The notes: generated from the letters alone by a model not told the origin. A stretch of 64,000 bases of DNA from CAZHPR01 sp964534305 (GCA_964534305.1 CAZHPR010000001.1:41691-105690); one strand, 5' to 3'; shown: positions 51,269 through 58,487, numbered from the stretch's first letter. Program-made: numbers and translations.

Positions 51269-52045
51269 ATGATAGAAAAACATCTATTAAGCATTGGGTT
51301 ATCACCAAAAGAAATAAAGGTATACCTCTCCTCTCTTGAACTTGGCGAGTCTTCTGTGCTTGATATATCAAAAAAATCTAGAATAAACCGCACAACCATA
51401 TACCCAATCATAGACTCGCTTACCAAAAAAGGCCTTATTAGCTTGATTCAAAAAGGCAAAAAGAAGTATTTCTTTGCTGAATCACCAAGTAAAATAAAAT
51501 CTTTTGTTGAATCAAAAATTAATGAGCTAGAATCAAGAAAAAGTACCCTACCAGAGCTAATCAAACAGCTATCTGCAATAGAAAATAGCAGACCAAATAA
51601 GCCTATAGTGCGATTTTATGAAGGAAATGAAGGTATAAACTCAATGCTTGAGGAGTTTCTCCAAAATTCAGAGGTAATCGATAATCCCGATAACGTTGAA
51701 AATCAAATGTATATTGCCTATTCTCGCGATATACACGAAAGATCAGTCTCAGAAAAATACAGAGAACATAGACGGCAAATAAGGAACAAGTCTGGAGTAA
51801 AAAGCGTTTATTTATACACAAAAGAAGATGGGGAACTCTTAAGCGACGAGTTAAGAAAGCGTGTAAAGATTGAAGGAAAAGACTACCCGATGCCCGCCCA
51901 TATAGCTGTATTTAAGGACAGAATCCGACTTATTTCATATACCAAAAATACAGGCATCCTAATCATAGATAAAGAGCTATCAGAAACACTTAGATCTATC
52001 ATGCGCCTTGCGGAAAAAGGAGCGAAATTGTATACTAAAAAATAG
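51269..52045 (+). CDS. TrmB-family transcriptional regulator
   Basis: The 258-residue protein has an N-terminal winged helix (LLSIGLSPKEIKVYLSSLEL; recognition helix near KSRINRTTIYPIIDSL), a coiled linker, and a C-terminal effector-like domain with IVRFYEGNEGINSMLEEF. The ATG at 51269 is seven bases after TATAAT (51256-51261), so the transcript is probably leaderless. Its ligand is unknown. Confidence 0.85.
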   Translation: MIEKHLLSIGLSPKEIKVYLSSLELGESSVLDISKKSRINRTTIYPIIDSLTKKGLISLIQKGKKKYFFAESPSKIKSFVESKINELESRKSTLPELIKQLSAIENSRPNKPIVRFYEGNEGINSMLEEFLQNSEVIDNPDNVENQMYIAYSRDIHERSVSEKYREHRRQIRNKSGVKSVYLYTKEDGELLSDELRKRVKIEGKDYPMPAHIAVFKDRIRLISYTKNTGILIIDKELSETLRSIMRLAEKGAKLYTKK

Positions 52046-52146
52046 TGTCAATAATTTTCAACATTTTTAGATTTCTAAAATATCTTTATTTTAATTGATA
52101 AAAAATAGGTGTAGATAGATAAAATTTTATAATTTGTTTACTTAGC

Positions 52147-52175
52147 TTGACAAAAGTGTTATTTTCGGCTACAAT
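52147..52175 (+). promoter_or_regulatory. Promoter P1 of the accessory array
   Basis: TTGACA (52147-52152), a 17-base spacer and TACAAT (52170-52175). It drives the gene at 52205 and probably the two that follow. Confidence 0.8.
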
Positions 52176-52204
52176 GTTTCCAGAATAAAGTTCAAGGAGA
52201 CAAC

Positions 52205-52441
52205 GTGACTACCAAAATTTGGTTTGCACTGAAAGTGGTTTTCTTTTCCATCTTCACTTTGCTGGAGCTCTGGACTGCATCGGTTTTGATCTGGCACTCG
52301 TATTACAACGAGAAACTGCCGGAAAGCGCCAGAGACCCGCTCTTCAGCCTCGGCTGGACTACAGCAGCAATGACGATCCTGATCGTCTGCTACGCATTCA
52401 GGAAACAGCCTGGCCAGCTCAAGCGGTCACAGGGGAACTGA
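52205..52441 (+). CDS. Small two-TM membrane protein, array gene 1
   Basis: I do not recognise this 78-residue protein. It starts at GTG 52205 with AAGGAG (52194-52199) five bases upstream. TM segments lie at about 8-30 and 46-63, and the end is basic and polar (RKQPGQLKRSQGN). Its stop codon is inside hairpin A of the first intercistronic element. Confidence 0.7.
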   Translation: MTTKIWFALKVVFFSIFTLLELWTASVLIWHSYYNEKLPESARDPLFSLGWTTAAMTILIVCYAFRKQPGQLKRSQGN

Positions 52442-52507
52442 GTTCCCCTCCCATCAAAGATTTCAAGTAATTGAGGTTTTTGATGGGAGTAATCCCGAAG
52501 TTCTTTA
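52431..52507 (+). promoter_or_regulatory. Intercistronic structured element, copy 1
   Basis: Hairpin A is AGGGGAA/TTCCCCT (52431-52449). Hairpin B is CTCCCATCAAA (52448-52458) with TTTGATGGGAG (52479-52489), 11 perfect pairs. Next comes GGGAGTAATCCC, then GAAGTTCTTT. The 3' strand of B can alternatively pair with the downstream CCC. A further hairpin (ATTTCAG..CTGAAAT, about 52516-52552) precedes the SD of the next gene. Confidence 0.75.
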
Positions 52508-52566
52508 AGAGTTTAAATTTCAGTAAGCCCTGACCGAAAGGCAGGCCTGAAATAAGGAGATTCAAA

Positions 52567-53208
52567 ATGAATAGCGAATTCATCGGTTTGCACGGTGGTT
52601 ACAGTCGCAGTGGCGACTACTTCGATATCGTTGACGCCTTTTTCGCTCTTGCGGAAACTGGTGGCTCGATGCAAGCAAAGTACGTCCGGGAAGAACTGGC
52701 GAAGATCGACGATTACTATAAGAGAGGGACTGAACCGTGGACTCAAGAGAAGGTGTTTAGTCCCAATAACTGGGACACGCACGACCGTATCAATACGGCT
52801 CTTGAAAACGGGTATCAGACCTGCCTCAAGGAGGCTCATCGCCGCGATCTCAGCTCGAAGGAAGCAAGTGATATGACCCACAACCATTTTCTTGGTTGGG
52901 ACATCATAGTTCATAGGCATCCTCGAAGCTGCGAAAGTGGCGAGAGAATCGTCAGATCTCTCTACCAGTTCTTCTGGACCGCTTACAAACACAGCATTGG
53001 CCAGGGCCGTCCCGATCCAACTCGCTATGTTCAGGTTGAACTTGTAGGTTACATCCTAACTCTCCGGGGCAACCCCTCGGACGTGATGGAGCTCGCTAAG
53101 CAAGCAAAGCTCTTCGAGATTTTGCCCCGCCTTTGGATGGCTGGAGCGAAAACTCTCGACGAGAAGAAACTTGCAGAATACGAGTTCGTCCCTAAAAAAG
53201 ACGAGTGA
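52567..53208 (+). CDS. Hypothetical protein, array gene 2
   Basis: I do not recognise this 213-residue soluble protein (MNSEFIGLHGGYSRSGDYFD at the start, EYEFVPKKDE at the end). AAGGAG (52554-52559) lies seven bases before the ATG. It is markedly richer in G+C and in GAC/CGC/CTC codons than housekeeping genes nearby. No signal, TM segment or catalytic motif is visible. Confidence 0.7.
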   Translation: MNSEFIGLHGGYSRSGDYFDIVDAFFALAETGGSMQAKYVREELAKIDDYYKRGTEPWTQEKVFSPNNWDTHDRINTALENGYQTCLKEAHRRDLSSKEASDMTHNHFLGWDIIVHRHPRSCESGERIVRSLYQFFWTAYKHSIGQGRPDPTRYVQVELVGYILTLRGNPSDVMELAKQAKLFEILPRLWMAGAKTLDEKKLAEYEFVPKKDE

Positions 53209-53282
53209 CCCACAGGATCTCCGAAGGGTGTAGAGCCCCTGATGTCTACCGATAACCGCTACGACACAAAACAACTCTCGCT

Positions 53283-53368
53283 GCTCGAACGTTACGATGT
53301 TCGAGCTCTCACCAGATAAAATTTACAAAAAGTTTTATGTGGTGGGAGTAAAAACCCAAAGTTCTTTA
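53283..53368 (+). promoter_or_regulatory. Intercistronic structured element, copy 2
   Basis: Hairpin A is GCTCGAAC/GTTCGAGC (53283-53306). Hairpin B is CTCACCA (53308-53314) with TGGTGGG (53340-53346), with inner ATAAAA/TTTTAT. Then GGGAGTAAAAACCC and AAAGTTCTTT. A CTTCAGT/ACTGAAG hairpin (about 53377-53395) precedes the SD. Confidence 0.75.
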
Positions 53369-53415
53369 TCAAATACCTTCAGTTGGCTACTGAAGTAAAA
53401 AGGAGGTGAAAATAC

Positions 53416-53865
53416 TTGGAAAAAAATTGGATTGTAGACCATGTGACTTATGGATGCTACGACGACGGTGAGTACCACGGCCACAGCGGACCATACACCG
53501 AAGAAGAAGCGAGGGAGCTCGCCAGCGCTGCGAACAGGCTGTACGAACTAGAGGTCTCGCTCTCAGAAGAAAAAGACACCCGTTGGAGCTTCGTTGCTGT
53601 CCCGATAAAGCTTGAAGGCAGTATGTCGCTAAGCGAATACGAAGCGAAAATCAAAGCTCTCGAGGACAAACAGGCGGAGCTCAAAGCTTTGGAAGCGGAG
53701 CAAGAAAAAACTTTCTTCACTTGGGTGGGCCAAATGGTGGACGATGAATGTATCGAGGACCAAATGGCGGTCTCACTCGCCAAGAAAGTCGCAACGAAAG
53801 TGAACCGTTGGGTGCGCCGCTATCGCTGGACACGACACCGCCGGTTGGTCGAGGATTTTTCCTAA
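53416..53865 (+). CDS. Hypothetical protein with central coiled coil, array gene 3
   Basis: I do not recognise this 149-residue protein. It starts at TTG 53416 with a nearly complete anti-SD match, AGGAGGTGA (53401-53409), six bases upstream. Residues about 70-100 (EYEAKIKALEDKQAELKALE) form a coiled coil. The C-terminus is basic with RWVRRYRWTRHRR. Confidence 0.68.
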   Translation: MEKNWIVDHVTYGCYDDGEYHGHSGPYTEEEARELASAANRLYELEVSLSEEKDTRWSFVAVPIKLEGSMSLSEYEAKIKALEDKQAELKALEAEQEKTFFTWVGQMVDDECIEDQMAVSLAKKVATKVNRWVRRYRWTRHRRLVEDFS

Positions 53866-53971
53866 ACTACCGCTACACTCCACACGAAACCAGGCAGGGT
53901 TAGCCACCTTGTCGTCAATAAGGCGGAGTGATATCTAGCATAAGCGAAGCTTGCGATTCACTTGTGCCTTG

Positions 53972-54035
53972 GTCCGATCGCAATTTGATCGGACTCCTAT
54001 TCAAGATTATTTTAAGAAGTGATTTTGAATGGGAG
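53972..54035 (+). promoter_or_regulatory. Intercistronic structured element, diverged copy 6
   Basis: Hairpin A is GTCCGATC/GATCGGAC (53972-53994). Hairpin B is CTCCTATTCAA (53994-54004) with TTGAATGGGAG (54025-54035), 11 pairs with one G-U. The following CCC-AAGTTCTTT block is not kept. A consensus promoter starts 20 bases later, so this copy ends the first unit of the array. Confidence 0.65.
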
Positions 54036-54054
54036 ATCCAGTTTGTGGCTCTGT

Positions 54055-54083
54055 TTGACAAAATAAGCTAACAAGCGTATAAT
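54055..54083 (+). promoter_or_regulatory. Promoter P2 of the accessory array
   Basis: Perfect TTGACA (54055-54060), a 17-base spacer and TATAAT (54078-54083). It drives the gene at 54133 and probably the three genes after it. Confidence 0.88.
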
Positions 54084-54132
54084 AAAAGAAGGATTTCTCA
54101 GGCACATTCAAAAAAGGCTGAAAGGAGCCATT

Positions 54133-54348
54133 ATGACTTGGAGAGACTTTTTCAACAGGCCGAGGAACGTCTTCGGTCTCATCGCTACCTTGGTGGCCAT
54201 CTGGCTTCTTTTCAACCCGGAGGTGGTAGTGCACACGATTAACAATGTCGTGATGCCGATCCTCTTCCAGCTTCTGGTAATCGCGATCATGATTTACGGT
54301 ATCAAGTTCATGATCTTCGGCCCCAGGAAGTCGAGCACCAAGAAGTAG
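54133..54348 (+). CDS. Small two-TM membrane protein, array gene 4
   Basis: I do not recognise this 71-residue protein. It starts MTWRDFFNRPRNVFG; TM segments lie at about 15-34 and 38-62; the end is basic (GPRKSSTKK). GAAAGGAG (54120-54127) is five bases before the ATG. It is similar in size and layout to array gene 1. Confidence 0.7.
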   Translation: MTWRDFFNRPRNVFGLIATLVAIWLLFNPEVVVHTINNVVMPILFQLLVIAIMIYGIKFMIFGPRKSSTKK

Positions 54349-54376
54349 CCAGGACAAAAAACCCTGCAACGCAGGT

Positions 54377-54462
54377 GTCCGAACAAAATATCGTTCGGGC
54401 TTCTACCAGAGCTCTAGATGCATTCAGAGCTGCGGTGGGAGCAAGAGTTCCCGGAGTTCTTT
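54377..54462 (+). promoter_or_regulatory. Intercistronic structured element, copy 3
   Basis: Hairpin A is GTCCGAAC/GTTCGGGC (54377-54400). Hairpin B is TCTACC (54402-54407) with GGTGGGA (54434-54440), and inner AGCTCT/AGAGCT. Hairpin C is GGGA..TCCC (54437-54452), then GGAGTTCTTT. A small CCTGC/GCAGG hairpin lies just upstream. Confidence 0.75.
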
Positions 54463-54477
54463 GAGAAAAGGAGAGAT

Positions 54478-55293
54478 ATGACAGTAACATTCGTTCGTCC
54501 CGTCCGGATCTATCTTGCAATGAAAGATAGTCCGCTACCCAAAGCCATTCAACAGGTTCTGCCGATGGTCGGCAACGAACAATCCCACGTTTACGTGGAA
54601 AGCCACAAAGACGCCGACCTAGTCATCTTCACCGAAGTTCGGGAAATTGAGCGCGGATACAGCAAGGAGAAATCCTACGTCTGTATCACAGTCTACCCCG
54701 AATCGAGTCTGGAGTTGCCCGAGAACTGCACCGTCCTGCGGATTCCAACCATGCTCGTCGACCTGATCCAGGCCATTGAGAAGGTTGGTGAGAAGCTCAA
54801 GCCGATCGAGGAAGCGAGAACGACGCCCATAGCCGAAGTCCAACTTCGTGCTGACGCCAAGCGGATTCTCGTCATCGACGACACTTCGAAACATATCGAG
54901 AGCGCCAAGATCGGCCTTGCTGGCCACAAGCTCACGACGGTAACCGGCTACGAGGACGCAATGGACATCCTCTCGAAAGAGAAGTTCGACATCGTTCTCA
55001 CGGACTTGCAATTACCCATGTCTTCTAAGAGCTTGGGGGAAAGGTTCAAGTTCGGCGAGTTGGTGCACTACGGCGTCCTCCTCATGATCGAGGCGGCGCG
55101 CCAAGGTGCCAGACATGTTGCGGTAGTCACTGACTTGAGCCATCACGACGATCCGTTTTCGGCGGCATTCGATCACTTCTCGCGCTTCCCGGTTACGATC
55201 GATGGTGCGAAGGTGATGATGCTCCATGCTCGGCTCAACGCCGACGGCTCCAAGAATTGGTCTGACGCGCTCAACCGATTGCTTGCCAGCTAG
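54478..55293 (+). CDS. Protein with receiver-like (CheY) domain, array gene 5
   Basis: The 271-residue protein from ATG 54478 (AAGGAG five bases upstream) has an N-terminal region with no recognised fold (1-125), then a receiver-like domain. KRILVIDDTSKHIESAKIGL gives the acidic pair Asp134/Asp135, DIVLTDLQLPMSS gives the phosphoacceptor Asp176, and VAVVTDLSHHDDP gives Thr218. About 20 extra residues lie after the acceptor (SKSLGERFKFGELVHYGVLL). No output domain is present. I believe relatives occur in other Parcubacteria. Phosphorylation is unproven, and no histidine kinase is in the window. Confidence 0.75.
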   Translation: MTVTFVRPVRIYLAMKDSPLPKAIQQVLPMVGNEQSHVYVESHKDADLVIFTEVREIERGYSKEKSYVCITVYPESSLELPENCTVLRIPTMLVDLIQAIEKVGEKLKPIEEARTTPIAEVQLRADAKRILVIDDTSKHIESAKIGLAGHKLTTVTGYEDAMDILSKEKFDIVLTDLQLPMSSKSLGERFKFGELVHYGVLLMIEAARQGARHVAVVTDLSHHDDPFSAAFDHFSRFPVTIDGAKVMMLHARLNADGSKNWSDALNRLLAS

Positions 55294-55304
55294 TCTCTCC
55301 CCTC

Positions 55305-55389
55305 GGGTCAGTCCACATGGACTGACCCTCCCACCAGAACATTCAAAACTTGAGTGTTGTGGTGGGAGTAAAAACCCAAAGTTCTTTCA
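55305..55389 (+). promoter_or_regulatory. Intercistronic structured element, copy 4
   Basis: Hairpin A is GGGTCAGTCC/GGACTGACCC with loop ACAT (55305-55328), perfect. Hairpin B is CTCCCACCA (55328-55336) with TGGTGGGAG (55360-55368), and inner ACATTCAA/TTGAGTGT. Then GGGAGTAAAAACCC and AAAGTTCTTT. This is the clearest copy. Confidence 0.8.
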
Positions 55390-55406
55390 ACACGGAGATT
55401 TGAATT

Positions 55407-55766
55407 ATGTTCATCGCTCAAGTTATGCACGCCGAGGGTTTGGTGAAAATCCTCAAACACATCCAGTTTGTCTCTACGTATCAAAACCAGACAACAATCC
55501 GATGCGAGGCAAAAACTCTGGCAGCCATCAAGCTTAAACTAGAGATGTTGCCTTGGGATGAAACAGTGGGCGGCATCATTTCCGGAGTGACCACTCGGCT
55601 CACGTTTCTGAAGAAAGTCATGAAGCAATACAGTATCAGCCTAAGCGAAGTACAGAAATGTGGCATCCGCCCAGAAGAGTATGAGGAAAAGTTCCATCTC
55701 ATCTACTCAGATTGTCTGCGTATCAGCCACGGGAGCGTCAAACCTCCAGAGTGGCGGCCAGCCTGA
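55407..55766 (+). CDS. Hypothetical protein, array gene 6
   Basis: I do not recognise this 119-residue soluble protein (MFIAQVMHAEGLVKILKHIQ). CACGGAGA (55391-55398) is a modest SD eight bases upstream. Its stop codon lies in the recurring GCCTGACCAGC sequence, which is followed by an AAGGAGGT site with no start codon after it. Confidence 0.65.
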   Translation: MFIAQVMHAEGLVKILKHIQFVSTYQNQTTIRCEAKTLAAIKLKLEMLPWDETVGGIISGVTTRLTFLKKVMKQYSISLSEVQKCGIRPEEYEEKFHLIYSDCLRISHGSVKPPEWRPA

Positions 55767-55786
55767 CCAGCTATAAGGAGGTCATC

Positions 55787-55872
55787 AGTCCGATCGCAAT
55801 TTGGTCGGGCTCTCACCAGAGTAAATTTATGAAAATTTTCTGCGGTGGGAGCAAGAGTTCCCAAATTTCAAT
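55787..55872 (+). promoter_or_regulatory. Intercistronic structured element, copy 5
   Basis: Hairpin A is AGTCCGATC/GGTCGGGCT (55787-55811). Hairpin B is CTCACC (55812-55817) with GGTGGG (55844-55849). Then GGGAGCAAGAGTTCCC and AAATTTCAAT, the most diverged downstream block among copies 1-5. Confidence 0.72.
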
Positions 55873-55894
55873 AGTAGTTCCTTAGGAGAAGAGT

Positions 55895-56578
55895 ATGAAA
55901 ATCAACGCGGCGCAGTTTGCAGATTTGAAGGTGCGTTTTGAGAAGTATTTCCAGAATGTGCCAGCACAAATCTGGTTTACAGGGCGAAGGGATGCCCCAC
56001 AACCCTCAAGTCAAGTCGAAGCCGTCCAACAAATGTTCGGCATCGATCTGACAGCGCTCGGAGGAGGTCCGGTTCCTGAGCTAGAAGATCACATTCAGTC
56101 CCGCCGGAACCGTGAGCTTAAGGTCGCCATCTCGCGGCTCGAGCAGTGGGAAGCTGAACAGGCGAACAACGAAAGGAGGAGGAGCTTGACGATCAACTCT
56201 TCAGTTGAGGACCTGGAGATTTCTGTCAGGACTTACCACTGCCTCAAGAACATGGGGATCACCCACGTAGTTCAGCTTGTTGGTCTTTCTGAGACCGAAC
56301 TTCTCCGAACCAAGCGTTTCGGAAAAACGTCGCTCACAGAGATCAAGTTGGCGCTTGCACAAATCGGCATTCGACTGAAAGGCTCTTCCGATCCGATACT
56401 CGTCGGCACGACGGAAAGCGACCTCGACACCGTCGTCGCCGGTATCAAGAAGTTGCCAGAAGATGAAGCCCGCGAGGTCTCGCTCTGTCTGCTCAATCTG
56501 TTCCTGCCTTTCACAGCCAAGGACCAGGCAGGCACTGACTTCTTGTGTCACCTTCGTGATCGTTTGCTCGGCGAATAG
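55895..56578 (+). CDS. Protein with RNA polymerase alpha-CTD-like domain, array gene 7
   Basis: The 227-residue protein has an alpha-CTD-like helix-hairpin-helix domain at about 101-162. SVEDLEISVRTYHCLKNMGI and LRTKRFGKTSLTEIKLALAQ align without gaps to the E. coli alpha-CTD around LTVRSANCLK and GKKSLTEIK. The DNA-contact Arg265 equivalent is kept (Arg112), while Asn268 and Lys298 equivalents are His and Thr. The N-terminal 100 residues and the C-terminal tail are unrecognised; no alpha-NTD is present. GGAGAAGAG precedes the ATG. It may bind DNA or compete with RpoA, but this is inference. Confidence 0.78.
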   Translation: MKINAAQFADLKVRFEKYFQNVPAQIWFTGRRDAPQPSSQVEAVQQMFGIDLTALGGGPVPELEDHIQSRRNRELKVAISRLEQWEAEQANNERRRSLTINSSVEDLEISVRTYHCLKNMGITHVVQLVGLSETELLRTKRFGKTSLTEIKLALAQIGIRLKGSSDPILVGTTESDLDTVVAGIKKLPEDEAREVSLCLLNLFLPFTAKDQAGTDFLCHLRDRLLGE

Positions 56579-56636
56579 TCGCCGGCCGGCCTGACCAGCC
56601 GCAAATAGGTCCGCGCCTTGAAAGGAGGTAAACACT

Positions 56637-56668
56637 AGCCACTCGAGATCGAGTGGCTTTTCTTTTTT
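56637..56668 (+). terminator. Strong terminator of the accessory array
   Basis: AGCCACTCGA / TCGAGTGGCT (56637-56658) is a perfect 10-bp stem followed by TTTTCTTTTTT. An orphan AAAGGAGGTAA lies just upstream (56620-56630). Confidence 0.9.
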
Positions 56669-56723
56669 ATTATATTTATTATTGTGCGACGTTAGATAAT
56701 GCTATAATTTATTTATCTTCCTT

Positions 56724-56767
56724 CTCCCCTCCCCTCTTGCAAGGGGAGGGGTTGGGGGTGAGGTAGA
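56724..56767 (+). repeat. Solitary palindromic repeat in the xer leader
   Basis: CCCCTCCCCT..AGGGGAGGGG then TTGGGGGTGAGGTAGA. It lies between a TATAAT-containing promoter region (about 56702) and the ATG at 56772, so it forms the 5' leader of the recombinase mRNA. It is the same subtype as 28344-28387. Confidence 0.8.
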
Positions 56768-56771
56768 AAAT

Positions 56772-57710
56772 ATGAAAGACTTAGAACAACTAAAAAGGCA
56801 ATTTCTTGAATATATTGAGATAGAAAAAGGCCGAAGTCTAAAAACGGTTGAAAATTACAACCACTATCTTTCTGTTTTCCTAGAACACACAAAAATAAAG
56901 GATCCGAGTGAAATAACAGATAATGTAGTCCGAGAATTTAGACTTTGGCTCAATAGGCAAAAAGCCCACAAAGCCGCAAAAAGGCCTGAAAAAATGGATG
57001 AAACGATAAGTAGAAAGACTCAAAACTACTACCTTATTGCGATCCGGGCATTCCTCAAATACCTTGCAAGACAAGAAATAAAATCAATGCCTTCCGAGCG
57101 GATTGAGCTTGCAAAGACACCCGAGCGTACCCTTGATCTAATAACAGAATCTGAACTAAAAAGGCTTTTGGACGCCCCAAAAGGCAATGATTTAAAGGCT
57201 CTTAGAGACAAAGCCATCTTGGAACTTCTTTTTTCTACCGGACTTCGTGTTTCTGAGCTCTGCTCCCTCACTCGCGACATAGACCTCTCTACCGACGAGC
57301 TATCTATAATAGGAAAGGGTCGGAAGGTCCGACTAGTGTTTATCTCAGACCACGCAAAAAATACCCTAAAAGAATACTTAGCAAAAAGAACAGACCTAGA
57401 TGATGCGCTCTTTATTCAAATATCCAAAAATGGAAAAACCCAGGTGGATAAAGGCAAGGGTCTCGCTCTAACCAAGAGATCAGTTGAGAGGATAATAAAA
57501 ATATCTGCCACAAAGGCTGGAATCTCAAAAAGAGTTACCCCGCACACCATGCGACACCTCTTTGCGACGGACCTACTTAGCAACGGCGCTGATATCCGTT
57601 CAGTCCAGGCTCTCCTCGGTCATGCAAACATCGGTACTACCCAGATATATACCCATGTTACAGACAAACATTTGCGTGATATCCACAAAAAGTTCCATAA
57701 TAAAAAATGA
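56772..57710 (+). CDS. Xer-type tyrosine recombinase
   Basis: The 312-residue protein has a SAM-like N-terminal core-binding domain (FLEYIEIEKGRSLKTVENYNHY) and the catalytic domain: Arg in STGLRVSELCSL, Lys near GKGRKVRLVF, HTMRHLFATDLL (His-x-x-Arg), LLGHANIGTTQIYTHV (His and Tyr nucleophile). The size and lack of extra insertions fit a XerC/XerD/XerH-like chromosome-dimer resolvase. A dedicated element integrase is less likely, but the gene's position beside the accessory array is noted. Confidence 0.92.
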   Translation: MKDLEQLKRQFLEYIEIEKGRSLKTVENYNHYLSVFLEHTKIKDPSEITDNVVREFRLWLNRQKAHKAAKRPEKMDETISRKTQNYYLIAIRAFLKYLARQEIKSMPSERIELAKTPERTLDLITESELKRLLDAPKGNDLKALRDKAILELLFSTGLRVSELCSLTRDIDLSTDELSIIGKGRKVRLVFISDHAKNTLKEYLAKRTDLDDALFIQISKNGKTQVDKGKGLALTKRSVERIIKISATKAGISKRVTPHTMRHLFATDLLSNGADIRSVQALLGHANIGTTQIYTHVTDKHLRDIHKKFHNKK

Positions 57711-57722
57711 TATTATATTTTT

Positions 57723-58265
57723 ATGAAAAAGGACCTTGGATTAATCCCTACAGAAATAATTGAAAGAAAAATTTATTTGATTAGAGGAGCTAAGGTGATG
57801 TTTGATAAGGATTTGGCTTCTCTTTACCAAGTAAAACCAATAGCTTTAAGACAACAAGTTAAAAGAAACCTGGAAAGATTCCCTGAAGATTTTATGTTCC
57901 AACTTTCTACAAAAGAAGTTGAAATTTTGGTATCACAAAATGTGATACCTTCAAAAAGATCTTTGGGTGGTTATCTTCCTTATGCTTTTACCGAACAAGG
58001 TGTTGCTATGCTTTCTTCAGTTTTGAAGAGCAAGAGAGCAGTTCAGATGAGTATAGCTATAGTTAGAGCATTTATAAAACTTAGGGAATTATTAACAACA
58101 CACAAAGATTTGATAGTGGAGATAGAAAAGATAAAACGAAACCAAAAAGAACATGGAGATCATATAATAAATATCCTTAATGTAATTTCCCAACTTATCA
58201 ATCCCCCACAAGACAAAAACAAAGAACCAATAGGCTTTCGTGATCGAGGTAATGATAAGAAATAA
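57723..58265 (+). CDS. ORF6N-domain protein
   Basis: The 180-residue protein has the ORF6N domain (EIIERKIYLIRGAKVMFDKDLASLYQV, then RFPEDFMFQLSTKEVE and YAFTEQGVAMLSSVLKSKRA), a DNA-binding module of phage anti-repressors, followed by a coiled coil and a polar tail. Such genes occur on phages and as orphans in many bacterial genomes. A TATTAT box six bases before the ATG suggests a leaderless mRNA. No other phage gene is visible. Confidence 0.88.
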   Translation: MKKDLGLIPTEIIERKIYLIRGAKVMFDKDLASLYQVKPIALRQQVKRNLERFPEDFMFQLSTKEVEILVSQNVIPSKRSLGGYLPYAFTEQGVAMLSSVLKSKRAVQMSIAIVRAFIKLRELLTTHKDLIVEIEKIKRNQKEHGDHIINILNVISQLINPPQDKNKEPIGFRDRGNDKK

Positions 58266-58267
58266 AC

Positions 58268-58298
58268 AAAAAGGCGCTGGATTTCTCCAAACGCCTTG
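58268..58298 (-). terminator. Terminator of the 58365-58955 minus-strand unit
   Basis: On the minus strand AAGGCG..TGGA/TCCA..CGCCTT is followed by TTTTTGTTTATTT. It also faces the end of the ORF6N gene and may act in both directions. An orphan GAAAGGAGGTCA lies upstream of it (about 58302-58313). Confidence 0.75.
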
Positions 58299-58364
58299 AG
58301 CTTTGACCTCCTTTCAGCTGGTCAGGCTGTCTTCCCTATCATCAGGAGAAGAGGATCAGGTCAA

Positions 58365-58472
58365 CTACACGTAGAACCTGAACCAGGACAGGAACTCTGT
58401 CCAGGAAAACGGTCGATGACTAAAAGTCATACGACCTCCAAGCAACATCTTACCGCTTGCTGTCATCTTCAT
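58365..58472 (-). CDS. 35-residue basic aromatic peptide
   Basis: ATG (58470-58472) opens 35 codons ending at TAG (58365-58367). AAAGGAGGTGA lies four bases upstream, one of the strongest SD sites in the window. The peptide starts MKMTASGKMLLGGRMTFSHR and ends WFRFYV. It lies 15 bp after the 58488 gene and shares its transcript. Function unknown; the strong SD is the main support. Confidence 0.5.
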   Translation of the reverse strand: MKMTASGKMLLGGRMTFSHRPFSWTEFLSWFRFYV

Positions 58473-58487
58473 CTACTCACCTCCTTT

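Noticed and set aside
52431..57710. Integron-like cassette array: single genes, structured spacers and a neighbouring tyrosine recombinase
   Set aside because: The spacers lack attC core sites (no RYYYAAC / GTTRRRY pair at the ends), the recombinase looks like an ordinary Xer without the integron-integrase insertion, and promoters are internal. The hairpins are treated as RNA elements instead.
57723..58265. Prophage, suggested by the ORF6N protein next to a recombinase
   Set aside because: No capsid, terminase, portal, tail or lysis gene is visible within the window, and ORF6N genes occur as orphans.
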